Shown here in pieces: positions 26,690 through 36,110 of a stretch of DNA of 64,000 bases (position 1 is its first letter; each line of letters begins with the position of its first letter). This stretch comes from Roseobacter denitrificans OCh 114 (GTDB taxonomy: Bacteria > Pseudomonadota > Alphaproteobacteria > Rhodobacterales > Rhodobacteraceae): assembly GCF_000014045.1 (NCBI RefSeq), contig NC_008209.1:1-64000 (forward strand), given 5' to 3'. Under the pieces are notes generated by a model. It did not search any database. It was not told the DNA's origin and worked only from the letters and a program-made list of their open reading frames with translations. The position numbers and the translations under genes were made by a program.

Positions 26690-27043
26690 ATGGAACTTGC
26701 AAGCAAAACAGAAGAGCAATTGCGGATCGTGTCCGTTCAGGATACGCGCATCGATGCTGCTGTTGCAATTGAGTTCAAAGATGCAATGCGCGTGGAAACT
26801 GATGACGGGCCGGACCTTGTCGTTCTGGACCTGAGCCGTGTCGAATTCATTGATTCCAGCGGGTTAGGTGCCATCGTGGCCGCGATGAAGCATATGGGCA
26901 AGGACCGGAAAATGGCGCTTGCGGGCCTAACACCAACGGTTGAGCGTGTGTTTACCCTGACACGAATGGACTCGGTCTTTAGTGTCTTTCCGACCTTGGA
27001 AGGCGCTTTGGCTGAATTAAAGCCGCAACAGACGTGCCAATAA
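26690..27043 (+). CDS. STAS-domain anti-sigma factor antagonist
   Basis: A 117-residue SpoIIAA/RsbV-like protein with the phospho-acceptor motif FIDSSGLG at 53-60 (Ser56 or Ser57). Unphosphorylated, such proteins bind the partner kinase and free its target. The ATG at 26690 is preferred because CGGAG lies 7 bases upstream; in-frame ATGs at 26669 and 26675 lack this. The partner kinase gene starts 11 bases downstream. No sigma factor or PP2C phosphatase lies near, so the output is unknown. Confidence 0.87.
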   Translation: MELASKTEEQLRIVSVQDTRIDAAVAIEFKDAMRVETDDGPDLVVLDLSRVEFIDSSGLGAIVAAMKHMGKDRKMALAGLTPTVERVFTLTRMDSVFSVFPTLEGALAELKPQQTCQ

Positions 27044-27054
27044 GGAGCGAGTAA

Positions 27055-27501
27055 ATGGAATCGGAACAACTCCGTCCATTTAGAGTCTGCGTCGAAAGCG
27101 GACAATACGCAGCAAGAGAAGCTCTGCGCGAGTTTCTTGATGCATTGCGCCCTCTGAAACTGGACGTTGAAGAATCCGGCACCATCGAACTGGTACTGGC
27201 CGAGGTATTGAACAACATCGTTGAACATGCCTACCCGCCGTCACAACCCTCCGGCCCCATCGCGATCGAGTGCGCACACCGCCAAGACGGTCTGATCCTG
27301 AAGATCAAGGATGAAGGACATGCAATGCCGGATGGCAAAATGCCTCTGGGCGAACTGACGCCCCTCGATGTGGAATTGGAAGACATGCCAGAGGGCGGAT
27401 TTGGATGGTTTCTCATTTCACATCTTGCAAAAGACGTCCGGTATGCGCGTGTCGGGCATGAAAACCACCTGAACATGCGCCTCGCAGTAGGCACGTCATA
27501 A
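27055..27501 (+). CDS. Anti-sigma factor-type serine kinase (RsbW-like ATPase domain)
   Basis: A 148-residue HATPase_c_2 protein. The N-box LAEVLNNIVEHAY spans 48-60 (Glu50 and nearby Asn residues bind Mg-ATP), and a G1-like DEGHAMP follows at about 86-92. It should phosphorylate the STAS protein encoded just upstream and sequester a partner, either a sigma factor or another regulator. A strong AAGGAG lies 9 bases before the ATG. A two-gene antagonist/kinase pair without a sigma gene is common in Rhodobacterales, so the target is likely encoded elsewhere. Confidence 0.85.
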   Translation: MESEQLRPFRVCVESGQYAAREALREFLDALRPLKLDVEESGTIELVLAEVLNNIVEHAYPPSQPSGPIAIECAHRQDGLILKIKDEGHAMPDGKMPLGELTPLDVELEDMPEGGFGWFLISHLAKDVRYARVGHENHLNMRLAVGTS

Positions 27502-27618
27502 CGTTTTCACCAACGGCATCCCTTTTTCACGGCGCCTTCCTCAAACGGCCCCGTTTTGGACATATTCCTGCCTTTTTTCAGCATCACTCTGAAACGCGTA
27601 GCTGCAAATAGCTTCCCT

Positions 27619-27659
27619 CGACGCTGCGTGTAACAGCCCCCACCCAATACGCAGCGTCG
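27619..27659. repeat. 11-bp perfect inverted repeat upstream of the gamma-glutamyltransferase gene
   Basis: CGACGCTGCGT at 27619-27629 and ACGCAGCGTCG at 27649-27659 are perfect inverted copies separated by 19 bases, inside the otherwise empty 262-bp gap 27502-27763. No T-run follows. It may be a terminator for the STAS/kinase pair or an operator for the next gene. It does not belong to the 99-bp repeat family: the ends and the length differ. Confidence 0.5.
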
Positions 27660-27763
27660 GGGACTCCCCTTTGAGAACACTGATTTATCCCGTCATGGGT
27701 CGTGGACTTCCATCCCGAAGTCGCTAGTTTACGCGCAGAATTATCATGACCAAAGGCCCTCAC

Positions 27764-29341
27764 ATGCGCGATTTTCACCTTCCCGGCCGTTCCCCGGTTC
27801 TTGCCAGCAACGGCATGTGTGCCACATCACATCCGCTGGCTGCAAAAACCGCGGTTGATGTTCTGCAACAAGGCGGCAATGCGATGGATGCCGCCATCGC
27901 GGGCGCTGTCCTGCTGGGCCTGTGCGAACCGGCGATGACGGGTATTGGCGGTGATTGCTTTGTTCTTTGGTCTGATCGTGATCGCCAGAATGTGCGTGCG
28001 TTGAACGGATCAGGACGCGCGCCCGCAGCTTTGGATGCGCATGATCTGCGCGAGGCCGGCGAAACCACCGTTCCATCCTTTTCGGCCCATGCCGTGACCA
28101 TTCCCACAGCGGTTGCCGCTTTTGCCCATCTGGCGGAAACAGTCGGCACCCTCGGTCTCGACAGGCTGCTGGCGCCCTCGATCAAATACGCCCAGGAAGG
28201 TATCCCGGTCGCACCTCGCGTGGCCTTTGACTGGGAAAACTATGGCCACAACCTGCAAGGCAGTGCGCGGGAACAATACCTGATCGACGGAAAACTCCTG
28301 AAAACCGGTGATATCTTCCGCGCCCCCGGTCAGGCGGAGGTCTTGCGCCGCATCGCCGAACAAGGCGCGTCGGCTTTTTACACCGGCGAAATTGCCGAAG
28401 ACATGGTGGCCACTCTTCAGGCAGCGGGCGGTGTGCACACATTGGATGATTTCGCGGCCGCAGCCTGTGACGAGACCACGCCAATCTTCGGCACCTACAA
28501 GGACATCGACATCGTTGAACATCCCCCCAACGGTCAAGGGGCTACCGCGATCCTGATGCTCAACATCCTCGCGCAGTTTGACCTAGCGTCGATGGCGCCT
28601 TTTGGCACCCAACGCGCACATATCGAGGCAGAGGCGGCGAAACTGGCCTATGATGCCCGCAACCGTTTCCTTGCGGATGCCGATCATACCACGCGGCTGG
28701 CGCATATGCTGGATATGTCGCTTGCCAAAAAACTGGCCGCGATGATTGATCCGGGCAAAGCGATGCCAGCGGCCGCCCCGTTGACGGAAATGGTCCACAA
28801 GGACACCGTCTATATTTCCACCGTGGACCGCGATGGAATGGCCGTGTCGCTGATCTATTCAATCTTCAAGGATTTCGGCTCGGGCATCGCCTCTGATAAA
28901 TTCGGGATTCTGTTACAGAACCGCGGGGCGGGATTTACGCTCGAACAGGGGCACCCGAATGAGCTCAAGGGCGGCAAGCGTCCGATGCACACCATTATCC
29001 CTGCGATGCTGCGCAAGAACGGCAAGGTGATCATGCCGTTCGGCGTCATGGGCGGGGCCTACCAGCCGAACGGACATGCGCGGTTTGTAACCAACCTCAC
29101 CGACTTTGGCATGGACCCGCAAGCGACCATTGATGCACCGCGCGCCTTTTCCGACATGGGCAATATGCAGGTTGAACGGGGCTATAGTGATGCAGTGCGC
29201 CAGGAACTGACCGATCTGGGTCACTCGGTGAGCATACCCCAGACGGCAATCGGCGGGGCACAGGCGATCATGATGCATGACAATGGCGTTCTTGAGGGCG
29301 CGAGTGATCCGCGCAAAGATGGCTGCGCCCTGGGCTACTGA
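27764..29341 (+). CDS. Gamma-glutamyltransferase family protein
   Basis: A 525-residue Ntn-hydrolase. The self-processing nucleophile is Thr348 (counting from the ATG at 27764) in KDTVYISTVDRDG, equivalent to the TTHYSVVD site of E. coli Ggt; the C-terminal GVMGGAYQPNGH is also typical. There is no signal peptide, unlike periplasmic Ggt, so it probably acts in the cytoplasm, perhaps on gamma-glutamyl amides. That would fit N-methylglutamate or gamma-glutamylmethylamide metabolism but is unproven. An in-frame ATG at 27746 exists; AAAGG before 27764 favours the later one. It converges with hspQ, 8 bp away. Confidence 0.87.
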   Translation: MRDFHLPGRSPVLASNGMCATSHPLAAKTAVDVLQQGGNAMDAAIAGAVLLGLCEPAMTGIGGDCFVLWSDRDRQNVRALNGSGRAPAALDAHDLREAGETTVPSFSAHAVTIPTAVAAFAHLAETVGTLGLDRLLAPSIKYAQEGIPVAPRVAFDWENYGHNLQGSAREQYLIDGKLLKTGDIFRAPGQAEVLRRIAEQGASAFYTGEIAEDMVATLQAAGGVHTLDDFAAAACDETTPIFGTYKDIDIVEHPPNGQGATAILMLNILAQFDLASMAPFGTQRAHIEAEAAKLAYDARNRFLADADHTTRLAHMLDMSLAKKLAAMIDPGKAMPAAAPLTEMVHKDTVYISTVDRDGMAVSLIYSIFKDFGSGIASDKFGILLQNRGAGFTLEQGHPNELKGGKRPMHTIIPAMLRKNGKVIMPFGVMGGAYQPNGHARFVTNLTDFGMDPQATIDAPRAFSDMGNMQVERGYSDAVRQELTDLGHSVSIPQTAIGGAQAIMMHDNGVLEGASDPRKDGCALGY

Positions 29342-29349
29342 TCAAGCGC

Positions 29350-29676
29350 TCAGTTGAGCTGAAAATGCAACGGATAGCTGCCATCCTGTAGCGGGCCGAA
29401 CAGATCGGGGATATCGGGGTGATCCACCGGTTCGCCTGAATAATCCGCGATCAGGTTCTGCTCCGAGACATAGGCGACGTAATAGCTCTGCTCGTTTTCG
29501 GCCAGCAGGTGATAATACGGCTGCTCTTTCACCGGACGGCTGTCTTCGGGAATCGCTTCATACCATTCTTCGGTGTTTGAAAACTCGGGGTCTACATCAA
29601 AGATCACCCCGCGAAAGGGATGTTTCTTGTGGCGGACGATCTGACCCAGGTGATATTTTGCGCGCGTTTTAATCAT
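29350..29676 (-). CDS. hspQ: Heat shock protein HspQ (YccV family)
   Basis: A 108-residue member of the HspQ/hemimethylated-DNA-binding family. The signature KYHLGQIVRHKKHPFRGVIF near the N-terminus and the EQPYYHLLAE motif match. In enterobacteria HspQ is a specificity factor for Lon and binds hemimethylated oriC DNA; the role here is inferred. The ATG at 29676 starts the conserved core, and upstream open frame is non-conserved. It converges with the gamma-glutamyltransferase gene. Confidence 0.88.
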   Translation of the reverse strand: MIKTRAKYHLGQIVRHKKHPFRGVIFDVDPEFSNTEEWYEAIPEDSRPVKEQPYYHLLAENEQSYYVAYVSEQNLIADYSGEPVDHPDIPDLFGPLQDGSYPLHFQLN

Positions 29677-29761
29677 AGCATTGCAGCCCCTCGGTTCCGT
29701 TAGTAGACGCATCGGGCGGTGTTTGTCCAATACTTGGTCGGCAAAAGTAAGGAAACAGTTT

Positions 29762-30643
29762 GTGAACCTCGCACTGACAGTGCTCGAAATCGTAGCGCCG
29801 GTGTTTCTGTTGGCAGCCATCGGATTTGTCTGGGTCAAACTGGGCAATGAATACCGCATCAGGTTCGTCACACAGCTTGCCATGACGCTCTCGGTGCCCT
29901 GCCTGATTTTCGTCTCCCTGATGGAAACACAGATCGCACCAGAAGACTTGACCGCCCTGTCACTGGCCGCCATCGGGGCCTATGGCGTCGTCACAGTCGC
30001 AATCCTTGCGCTGGTTTTTGTGCTCAGGCTCAACCGCCAGACATTTGCCGCGCCCCTCATGTTCGGCAATACCGGTAACATCGGGTTGCCACTGGCGTTT
30101 TTCGCCTATGGCGAAACGGGGCTGGGCTATGCCATCATCGTGTTCGGCATCATGGCCGTCTGGTCTTTCACCTTTGGCGTCTGGCTCGTCGCGGGTGCCG
30201 GATCGTTCGGCAAGGTGGTCCGTGAACCCATGGTCGCAGGCACCATTCTGGGCGCGATCTTTTTGTGGCAGGGCTGGCAAACCCCGCCCTTTGTGACAAA
30301 TACGCTCGACCTCATCGGGCAGATGGCAATTCCGCTGATGCTCATCACCCTTGGGGTCGCCATTGCGCGGCTGAAACCGGGGGGGATCTTGCGCGCAACG
30401 GCTTTAAGCGCAGTTAAACTGGTGATCTGCACGGGCGTCGCGTGGTACATCGGGGATGCGTTTGAACTTGATCGCATTGCCTTGGGCGTGCTGGTCCTGC
30501 AGGTAGCAACACCGGTGGCGGTCACCTCTTACATGCTGGCGGAAAAATACGGCGCGGATGCCGAAGAGGTTGCGGGCCTCGTTGTGGCTTCAACCCTGAT
30601 GTCTGTTGCTGCCTTGCCTCTGTTGCTGGGCTTTTTGTTGTAG
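29762..30643 (+). CDS. AEC-family permease (auxin efflux carrier type)
   Basis: A 293-residue membrane protein with about ten hydrophobic helices in two inverted halves (N-terminal LTVLEIVAPVFLLAAIGFVW, mid NTGNIGLPLAFFAYGE, C-terminal PVAVTSYMLAEKYGADAEEV). Bacterial AEC members export or import organic acids such as malate or malonate. A GTG start at 29762 is preferred because AAGGAA stands before it. The substrate cannot be inferred from neighbours. Confidence 0.85.
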   Translation: MNLALTVLEIVAPVFLLAAIGFVWVKLGNEYRIRFVTQLAMTLSVPCLIFVSLMETQIAPEDLTALSLAAIGAYGVVTVAILALVFVLRLNRQTFAAPLMFGNTGNIGLPLAFFAYGETGLGYAIIVFGIMAVWSFTFGVWLVAGAGSFGKVVREPMVAGTILGAIFLWQGWQTPPFVTNTLDLIGQMAIPLMLITLGVAIARLKPGGILRATALSAVKLVICTGVAWYIGDAFELDRIALGVLVLQVATPVAVTSYMLAEKYGADAEEVAGLVVASTLMSVAALPLLLGFLL

Positions 30644-30713
30644 AAAACGTGATTTCCCCTTGGCGAAGATTTGCGCTACTGCAATAAAAAACAAAAATAA
30701 AAGCGAGAGGCAG

Positions 30714-31298
30714 ATGAGCAGAACTCTTCGCGCTATGGCAATTTTACTGTTGGTCGCCTCCTGCGGGGGGGTGTCCTCTACGGCTCCGCGTAATCTGAAC
30801 GATGCGTGCAGCATTGCCGAACAGCGCCCTGAATACATGCGTGCGTTTCAGCGGACCCAGCAAAAATGGGGCGTACCGGTGCATGTGCAAATGGCAACGA
30901 TGCATCAGGAAAGCCGGTTTATCGGCAATGCAAAGACGCCGCATAAATACGCTCTGGGCGTCATTCCGATGGGCCGCGTTTCCAGCGCATATGGCTATTC
31001 GCAAGCGCTGGATGGCACATGGTCGGATTACCAGCGCGCCACGGGCAAGCGTCTGGCGCGCCGGGATCGTATCCGCGACGCCTCCGATTTCATGGGCTGG
31101 TACATGAACATCAGCCAGCAGCGTAACGGCATCCCCTTGCATGATGCGCGCAACCAGTACCTTGCCTATCACGAAGGGCACACAGGCTATGCGCGTGGAT
31201 CCTACAACCGCAAATCCTGGCTTTTGAATGTGGCCGACAAGGTGGATGCGCGCGCCGATCTTTATCAGGCGCAACTGGCCACCTGTAACCTGCGCTGA
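30714..31298 (+). CDS. Lytic transglycosylase-like lipoprotein
   Basis: A 194-residue predicted lipoprotein: a signal peptide with lipobox LVAS-C17, then an SLT-like domain with a likely catalytic Glu66 in MHQESRF and GYSQALDGTW further on. It would cleave peptidoglycan glycan strands at the inner face of the outer membrane. It is smaller than MltA-C enzymes. The start at 30714 has GAGAGG upstream. It converges with lolA, 5 bp apart. Confidence 0.8.
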   Translation: MSRTLRAMAILLLVASCGGVSSTAPRNLNDACSIAEQRPEYMRAFQRTQQKWGVPVHVQMATMHQESRFIGNAKTPHKYALGVIPMGRVSSAYGYSQALDGTWSDYQRATGKRLARRDRIRDASDFMGWYMNISQQRNGIPLHDARNQYLAYHEGHTGYARGSYNRKSWLLNVADKVDARADLYQAQLATCNLR

Positions 31299-31303
31299 TC
31301 ACA

Positions 31304-31906
31304 TCAGCGGTCGCGGCCTTTCTCGCGATCCGCATCGAAAAGAGAGTTGGGCAGCTCCATGCCCGTCTCGAATGCGTCCAATATGACCCGCGTCTGTGCG
31401 CCTGAGGCATCATGAATGACCCATTGCTCAAGGCGCGTGGGTTGATCGGTGAAATACATCTCCAGAAAGCCGTTTTCGAGGTTGTCGGGGTCTTCGGCGG
31501 TCACGATCGTCGCAGTCCCGTCAAAGCGCGCATTGCGCACCATCGCGGCCCGCGTCAAATCAATATCACGGCCCAACAGCAGCGACAGCGGCGTGCGGCT
31601 CAGCGGATATGTTTCCGACGGTTGGTTGGATTTGCGGTCAATGATCACCACCGCAGAGGCCGCCGCAATCACCAGCGCCTGTTCGGGCGGGTCGTATTCA
31701 AACCGCATCCGACCGGGGCGGCGGATGTACAGCTGCCCGGTGCTGACGGACCCATCATCATTGATCTGCCGGAAGGTGCCCTTGAGCGTTTCAAGACTGT
31801 TGAGATAGGCGGATATCTCCGCCAGCTTCAACTGTTCTGCCGCGGCGGACGCCACGGGGATCAACGTCAGACATGCAGCCAGCAGGGCGCGCGGTAAAAA
31901 GCTCAA
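31304..31906 (-). CDS. lolA: Outer-membrane lipoprotein carrier protein LolA
   Basis: A 200-residue periplasmic chaperone that takes lipoproteins from LolCDE to the outer membrane. The signal peptide ends near SAAA-EQ (residue 23). The body shows the LolA pattern: LKGTFRQIN, GRMRFEYDPP, YPLSRTPLSLLLG, and the conserved central strand. It follows ftsK on the same strand after 95 bp, an order common in Rhodobacterales. Confidence 0.9.
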   Translation of the reverse strand: MSFLPRALLAACLTLIPVASAAAEQLKLAEISAYLNSLETLKGTFRQINDDGSVSTGQLYIRRPGRMRFEYDPPEQALVIAAASAVVIIDRKSNQPSETYPLSRTPLSLLLGRDIDLTRAAMVRNARFDGTATIVTAEDPDNLENGFLEMYFTDQPTRLEQWVIHDASGAQTRVILDAFETGMELPNSLFDADREKGRDR

Positions 31907-32001
31907 GGAAACATCCTCCGATAGTCGAACCTAACCGTCACATAGGCGACATCGGCCCGTTATGCGATATCACCGCATCAAACGAAGCACTTTTTTGCCC
32001 G

Positions 32002-34800
32002 TTATCCCTGCTCAGGTACGAGAATCTCGCGTTTGCCGACGTGGTTCGCAGGCGAGACGAGCCCCTGATCTTCCATCTGCTCCACCAGCCGGGCGGCTTT
32101 GTTATAGCCGATGGCGAGTTTGCGCTGGATATAGCTGGTCGAACATTTGCGATCCTTCAGGACCACCTGCACCGCTGTGTCATAAAGCGCGTCTTCACCA
32201 TCGGTGTTTCCGCCCAGACCCAGCACCGCGTCGATGTTGCTTTCGGCATCCTCGGAGGGCCCCTCAACCACACCATTAACGTAGTCAGGTTCACCGTAGG
32301 CCTTGAGGTGATTGACGATTTCCTCGACCTCTTCGTCCGACACGAAAGGACCGTGGCAGCGCGTGATCTTGGCCCCGCCCGCCATATAAAGCATGTCCCC
32401 CATGCCCAAAAGCTGCTCCGCGCCCATCTCCCCGAGGATCGTCCGGCTGTCGATTTTCGACGTCACCTGAAAGGAAATCCGCGTGGGGAAGTTCGCCTTG
32501 ATCGTACCCGTGATCACGTCCACCGAGGGGCGTTGCGTCGCCATGATCAGGTGAATGCCCGAGGCGCGCGCCATCTGCGCCAGACGCTGAATGCAGGCTT
32601 CAATTTCCTTGCCGGCCACCATCATCAGGTCCGCCATCTCATCAACGATAACGACAATATAGGGCAGCGCCACGGGCGTGTTTTCTTCGGTCTCAAAGAT
32701 CGGCTCGCCGGTTTCCTCGTCAAACCCGGTCTGCACCGTGCGGCTGAACATCTCGCCCTTGCTGAGCGCCTCGCGCACACGGCCGTTATAGCCTTCAATG
32801 TTGCGCACACCCATTTTCGACATCTTGCGATAGCGTTCTTCCATTTCACCGACCACCCATTTCAGGGCGACAACCGCCTTTTTCGGGTCGGTCACAACAG
32901 GCGACAGCAGATGCGGGATGCCGTCGTAAACGCTCAGTTCCAGCATTTTGGGATCAATCATGATCATCCGACATTCCTGTGGCGTGAGCTTATAGAGCAA
33001 CGACAGGATCATCGTATTGATCGCAACCGATTTACCCGACCCCGTGGTCCCGGCAATCAAAAGGTGGGGCATTTTGGCAAGGTTCGCCACAATCGGATCG
33101 CCGCCGATATCCTTGCCCAGGGCAAGCGGCAGGCGCATGTTCGTATCGCCAAAATCACGGGCGGACAGGATTTCGCGCAAGACGACCTTTTCGCGGGTAT
33201 CATTGGGCAATTCGATCCCGATCACCGACCGGCCCGGCACGGTCGACACCCGCGCGGAAAGGGCCGCCATGGACCGCGCGATATCATCGGCCAGACCGAT
33301 GACCCGGCTTGCCTTGAGGCCCGGTGCAGGCTCCAGTTCGTACATGGTCACGACGGGGCCGGGGCGCACGGCAACAATTTCGCCCTTTACGCCATAGTCA
33401 TCCAGAACGGATTCCAGCATGCGCGCGTTTTCCTCAAGCGCTTCATCGCTAAGGTGCAGGCGCGGCACATCTATCGGATTTTCCAGCAGGTTCAGCGGCG
33501 GCAGTTCGAAACCGGGGTGCGTGTCATCAAAGGACAGCGTTGGCTGCGCTTCGGCCTGCGCACGGCGAGAAGGCTGCACCGGTTTGCGGACCGGCTGCTG
33601 CACAACGCGGCGCGGGGCGGGACGCGGAATTTCGATAACCTCGTCAACGCGGGGCTCTGGCATATCAAATGATGCGGTGTCTTCTACTTCTATTTCCGGC
33701 GCGGGTGGCTTCGCATGGCGCGCGGTGAGCGGAGGTTCGGGCCGCACGACCGGCGTTGTATCCAGCACCAGCGGATCCGGCCCACGCCCCCGACCACGCG
33801 TCAACGGGGCCGTCGCCGGGACATGCACCGCCGTGCTTGAGCGCACGCGGGATTTGATCACATCCGCGATGCGCGCCTTTATTCTGTCCTCGCCCGGGCC
33901 CTCTTCGACATCGGGTGCGTCGGGCTGTGCGACCAACTCCGGTTCGGGCATTGCGTCCGGTCGACGCACAAGGCTCGGCATGCGGGCGAACAAGCCGGTT
34001 TTCGGCTGGGTCTCCGCTGTTTCAAACATCATGTTATCCGGCAAGGGCGCGACTTCGGTCTGCGCGAGTGCGGCCATTTCCTCTGCCTGCGCCCGGCGTT
34101 CCGCGCGCCGCGCCGCAAGCTCCTGCGCGGTGGAAACGGCACCCTGTGCACTGCGCCCCAGCAGGGTCATGACACCGGCATAAAGCATGACAAGGCCCAT
34201 CAGCAGAAAACGTCCGATCCGGGCCACCTCAGCACGCGTGAAGCCCAGAACAAAACCGCCAAACACGATGATGCCAATGGCCATCAGCAAGGACATCAGT
34301 TTCACAGTGACGGTCGAACCAACCGGCAACAGCGTCAAAATCGCACCCATGACCGTGTCGCCAAAAAGCCCACCCAGCCCGAAGCTGTGAATATCAAGCC
34401 AATTGCCAGCGGGCGTCAGCGTCGCTGCATAGATCGACCCCAGCGCGATCGCAATCGGGGCAAAGATCAGACGGCCCAAGGCGCGCTCCGCCCCCGCGTG
34501 CAGCGCAAAACGCAGCCCCCATGCCACCAGCACGATGCCAATGCCCCAGGACCCCCAGCCGACAATCATGAACAACGGTGCCGCAATCGAGGCCCCGATC
34601 CGCCCCATCCAGTTCTGGACCGTCGCATCGGTTGACACCATCCAATTGGGATCATCGGGCGTGTAGGACGCAATCATCGCGCAGGCCATCGCACCAAGAA
34701 CCATCAGCACCAGCCCGAACAGTTCTTTCCCGCGCTTTTCCATCGCCTCCGCCATGTTGCTGTCGAAAAGTGGATCGCGCCCGCGTGTCTGAAATGCCAT
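32002..34800 (-). CDS. ftsK: DNA translocase FtsK
   Basis: A 932-residue septal DNA pump. The N-terminal region has four to five membrane helices (about 20-190), followed by a proline- and arginine-rich linker (about 190-420). The motor domain has Walker A GTTGSGKS near residue 585 and Walker [10 protein letters not shown] near 710. The C-terminal winged-helix gamma domain (about 865-925, [21 protein letters not shown]) reads KOPS sites and activates XerCD. Start choice: ATG at 34800 with AAGGG ten bases upstream; ATGs at 34818 and 34839 are alternatives. It is just downstream of the dapC-like gene and probably transcribed with it. Confidence 0.93.
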   Translation of the reverse strand: MAFQTRGRDPLFDSNMAEAMEKRGKELFGLVLMVLGAMACAMIASYTPDDPNWMVSTDATVQNWMGRIGASIAAPLFMIVGWGSWGIGIVLVAWGLRFALHAGAERALGRLIFAPIAIALGSIYAATLTPAGNWLDIHSFGLGGLFGDTVMGAILTLLPVGSTVTVKLMSLLMAIGIIVFGGFVLGFTRAEVARIGRFLLMGLVMLYAGVMTLLGRSAQGAVSTAQELAARRAERRAQAEEMAALAQTEVAPLPDNMMFETAETQPKTGLFARMPSLVRRPDAMPEPELVAQPDAPDVEEGPGEDRIKARIADVIKSRVRSSTAVHVPATAPLTRGRGRGPDPLVLDTTPVVRPEPPLTARHAKPPAPEIEVEDTASFDMPEPRVDEVIEIPRPAPRRVVQQPVRKPVQPSRRAQAEAQPTLSFDDTHPGFELPPLNLLENPIDVPRLHLSDEALEENARMLESVLDDYGVKGEIVAVRPGPVVTMYELEPAPGLKASRVIGLADDIARSMAALSARVSTVPGRSVIGIELPNDTREKVVLREILSARDFGDTNMRLPLALGKDIGGDPIVANLAKMPHLLIAGTTGSGKSVAINTMILSLLYKLTPQECRMIMIDPKMLELSVYDGIPHLLSPVVTDPKKAVVALKWVVGEMEERYRKMSKMGVRNIEGYNGRVREALSKGEMFSRTVQTGFDEETGEPIFETEENTPVALPYIVVIVDEMADLMMVAGKEIEACIQRLAQMARASGIHLIMATQRPSVDVITGTIKANFPTRISFQVTSKIDSRTILGEMGAEQLLGMGDMLYMAGGAKITRCHGPFVSDEEVEEIVNHLKAYGEPDYVNGVVEGPSEDAESNIDAVLGLGGNTDGEDALYDTAVQVVLKDRKCSTSYIQRKLAIGYNKAARLVEQMEDQGLVSPANHVGKREILVPEQG

Positions 34801-34823
34801 ACCCTTTTTACCCTTCATGTTTT

Positions 34824-36002
34824 TCACGGATACAAACAATCGCGGATCATCTGGATGCCCCGCTCAGTTTCCGCTTTTGGTGCCACCATCGCGGCCCGAA
34901 TATACCCCTGGCCGGGGTTTACCCCCTCCCAGTCCTGCGCCAGATACCCGCCCGGCAAAACCCGCACACCGGTTTCGCGCCAGAGCTTCACCGCCGCCCG
35001 TTCGTCGTTTTCGACCGGCAACCACAGGAAAAATCCGGCATCCGGGCTGGCATAGCCCGGCACATTCCCCAAAATCCGGTCTGCAATTTCGTATTTTTCG
35101 ACATAAAGCGCGCGGTTTTCGTGCACATGCGCTTCATCGTTCCACACCGCCGCCGCTGCCATCTGCAAGGGCAAGGGCAAAGGCGCGCCCGCATAGTTTC
35201 GCAGTTGCTTGATTTCCGCGATATTCTTGGCCCCACTGGCAACAAAGCCGGACCGCAGCCCCGGCAGGTTCGACCGTTTGGACAGGGAGTGGAAAATCAC
35301 GACGCGGTCCGGGTCTGCGCCGATGTCTTGGGCCACCTGCAACGCCCCCACGGGCGGCGCCCCGCGATAAATCTCGGAATAACATTCGTCGGCAAAGACT
35401 TTGAAATCATATCGCTCGGCCAGCCCCATGAGGTCACGCCAGTATTCTGCACTCGCTACCGCCCCTTGCGGGTTGGCCGGTGAGCAGATGTAGGCTGCCG
35501 TCGTGCGGTTCAGCGTTTCCTCAGACAGGGATGAAAAGTCAGGCAGATGACCGTTTTCGATCGTCGCAGGCACCATGACAGGGTCCGCGCCGACGGACAG
35601 GGCGGCGATCATATAGACCTGATAGAACGGGTTTGGCATCAAAACTGCGGGGCGTTGTCCGTTTTTCGTCTCCGGACAAAGGGCCATCACCGCGTTATAC
35701 AACCCTTCCCGCGTGCCGTTGAGGGCCATGACCTGCGTGTCCGCATCGACGGGCACGCCGTAGCGACGCTGCACAAAGCTCGCGATGGCTTGGCGCAGTT
35801 CAGGCGCGCCATCATTGGGCGGATAGCTGTTGAACCCGGCTGAATGTTCGTTGATGACTTCCATAACCCACTGAGGGAAAAGGTGTTTCGGCTCACCAAT
35901 GGTCATGTGAACAGGCACGCCGCCGCCCTCATGCACGTCCAGAAGAGCGCGCAGGCGCGGCCAAGCATGTGCCGGAAGGTTCGAAAACCGCTCTGGATAC
36001 AT
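34824..36002 (-). CDS. PLP-dependent aminotransferase, DapC-like (succinyldiaminopimelate type)
   Basis: A 392-residue class I/II aminotransferase. The PLP-binding lysine lies in [11 protein letters not shown] near residue 244, and the N-terminus [18 protein letters not shown] is typical of the DapC group that transaminates N-succinyl-LL-2-amino-6-oxopimelate in lysine and peptidoglycan synthesis. Other class I specificities remain possible. The ATG at 36002 is chosen to match that N-terminus, with GAGGC a few bases further up. It precedes ftsK closely. Confidence 0.82.
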   Translation of the reverse strand: MYPERFSNLPAHAWPRLRALLDVHEGGGVPVHMTIGEPKHLFPQWVMEVINEHSAGFNSYPPNDGAPELRQAIASFVQRRYGVPVDADTQVMALNGTREGLYNAVMALCPETKNGQRPAVLMPNPFYQVYMIAALSVGADPVMVPATIENGHLPDFSSLSEETLNRTTAAYICSPANPQGAVASAEYWRDLMGLAERYDFKVFADECYSEIYRGAPPVGALQVAQDIGADPDRVVIFHSLSKRSNLPGLRSGFVASGAKNIAEIKQLRNYAGAPLPLPLQMAAAAVWNDEAHVHENRALYVEKYEIADRILGNVPGYASPDAGFFLWLPVENDERAAVKLWRETGVRVLPGGYLAQDWEGVNPGQGYIRAAMVAPKAETERGIQMIRDCLYP

Positions 36003-36110
36003 CATCAAAACTGCCTCAGTCGGGATCGTTATCGTCCCGTTGCGCTTAAGGTAGCCAAGCTGACGCCCTGCGTCCACAAAAACGCGCAGCTTTATCGCAG
36101 TTTGTGTCTT

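Noticed and set aside
27584..27778. 64-codon minus-strand frame in the gap before the gamma-glutamyltransferase gene
   Set aside because: Spans the 11-bp inverted repeat, lacks a convincing ribosome site, and its peptide resembles no family.
31873..33672. 599-codon plus-strand frame opposite ftsK
   Set aside because: Antisense to a well-supported FtsK motor domain, with no motif in the translation.
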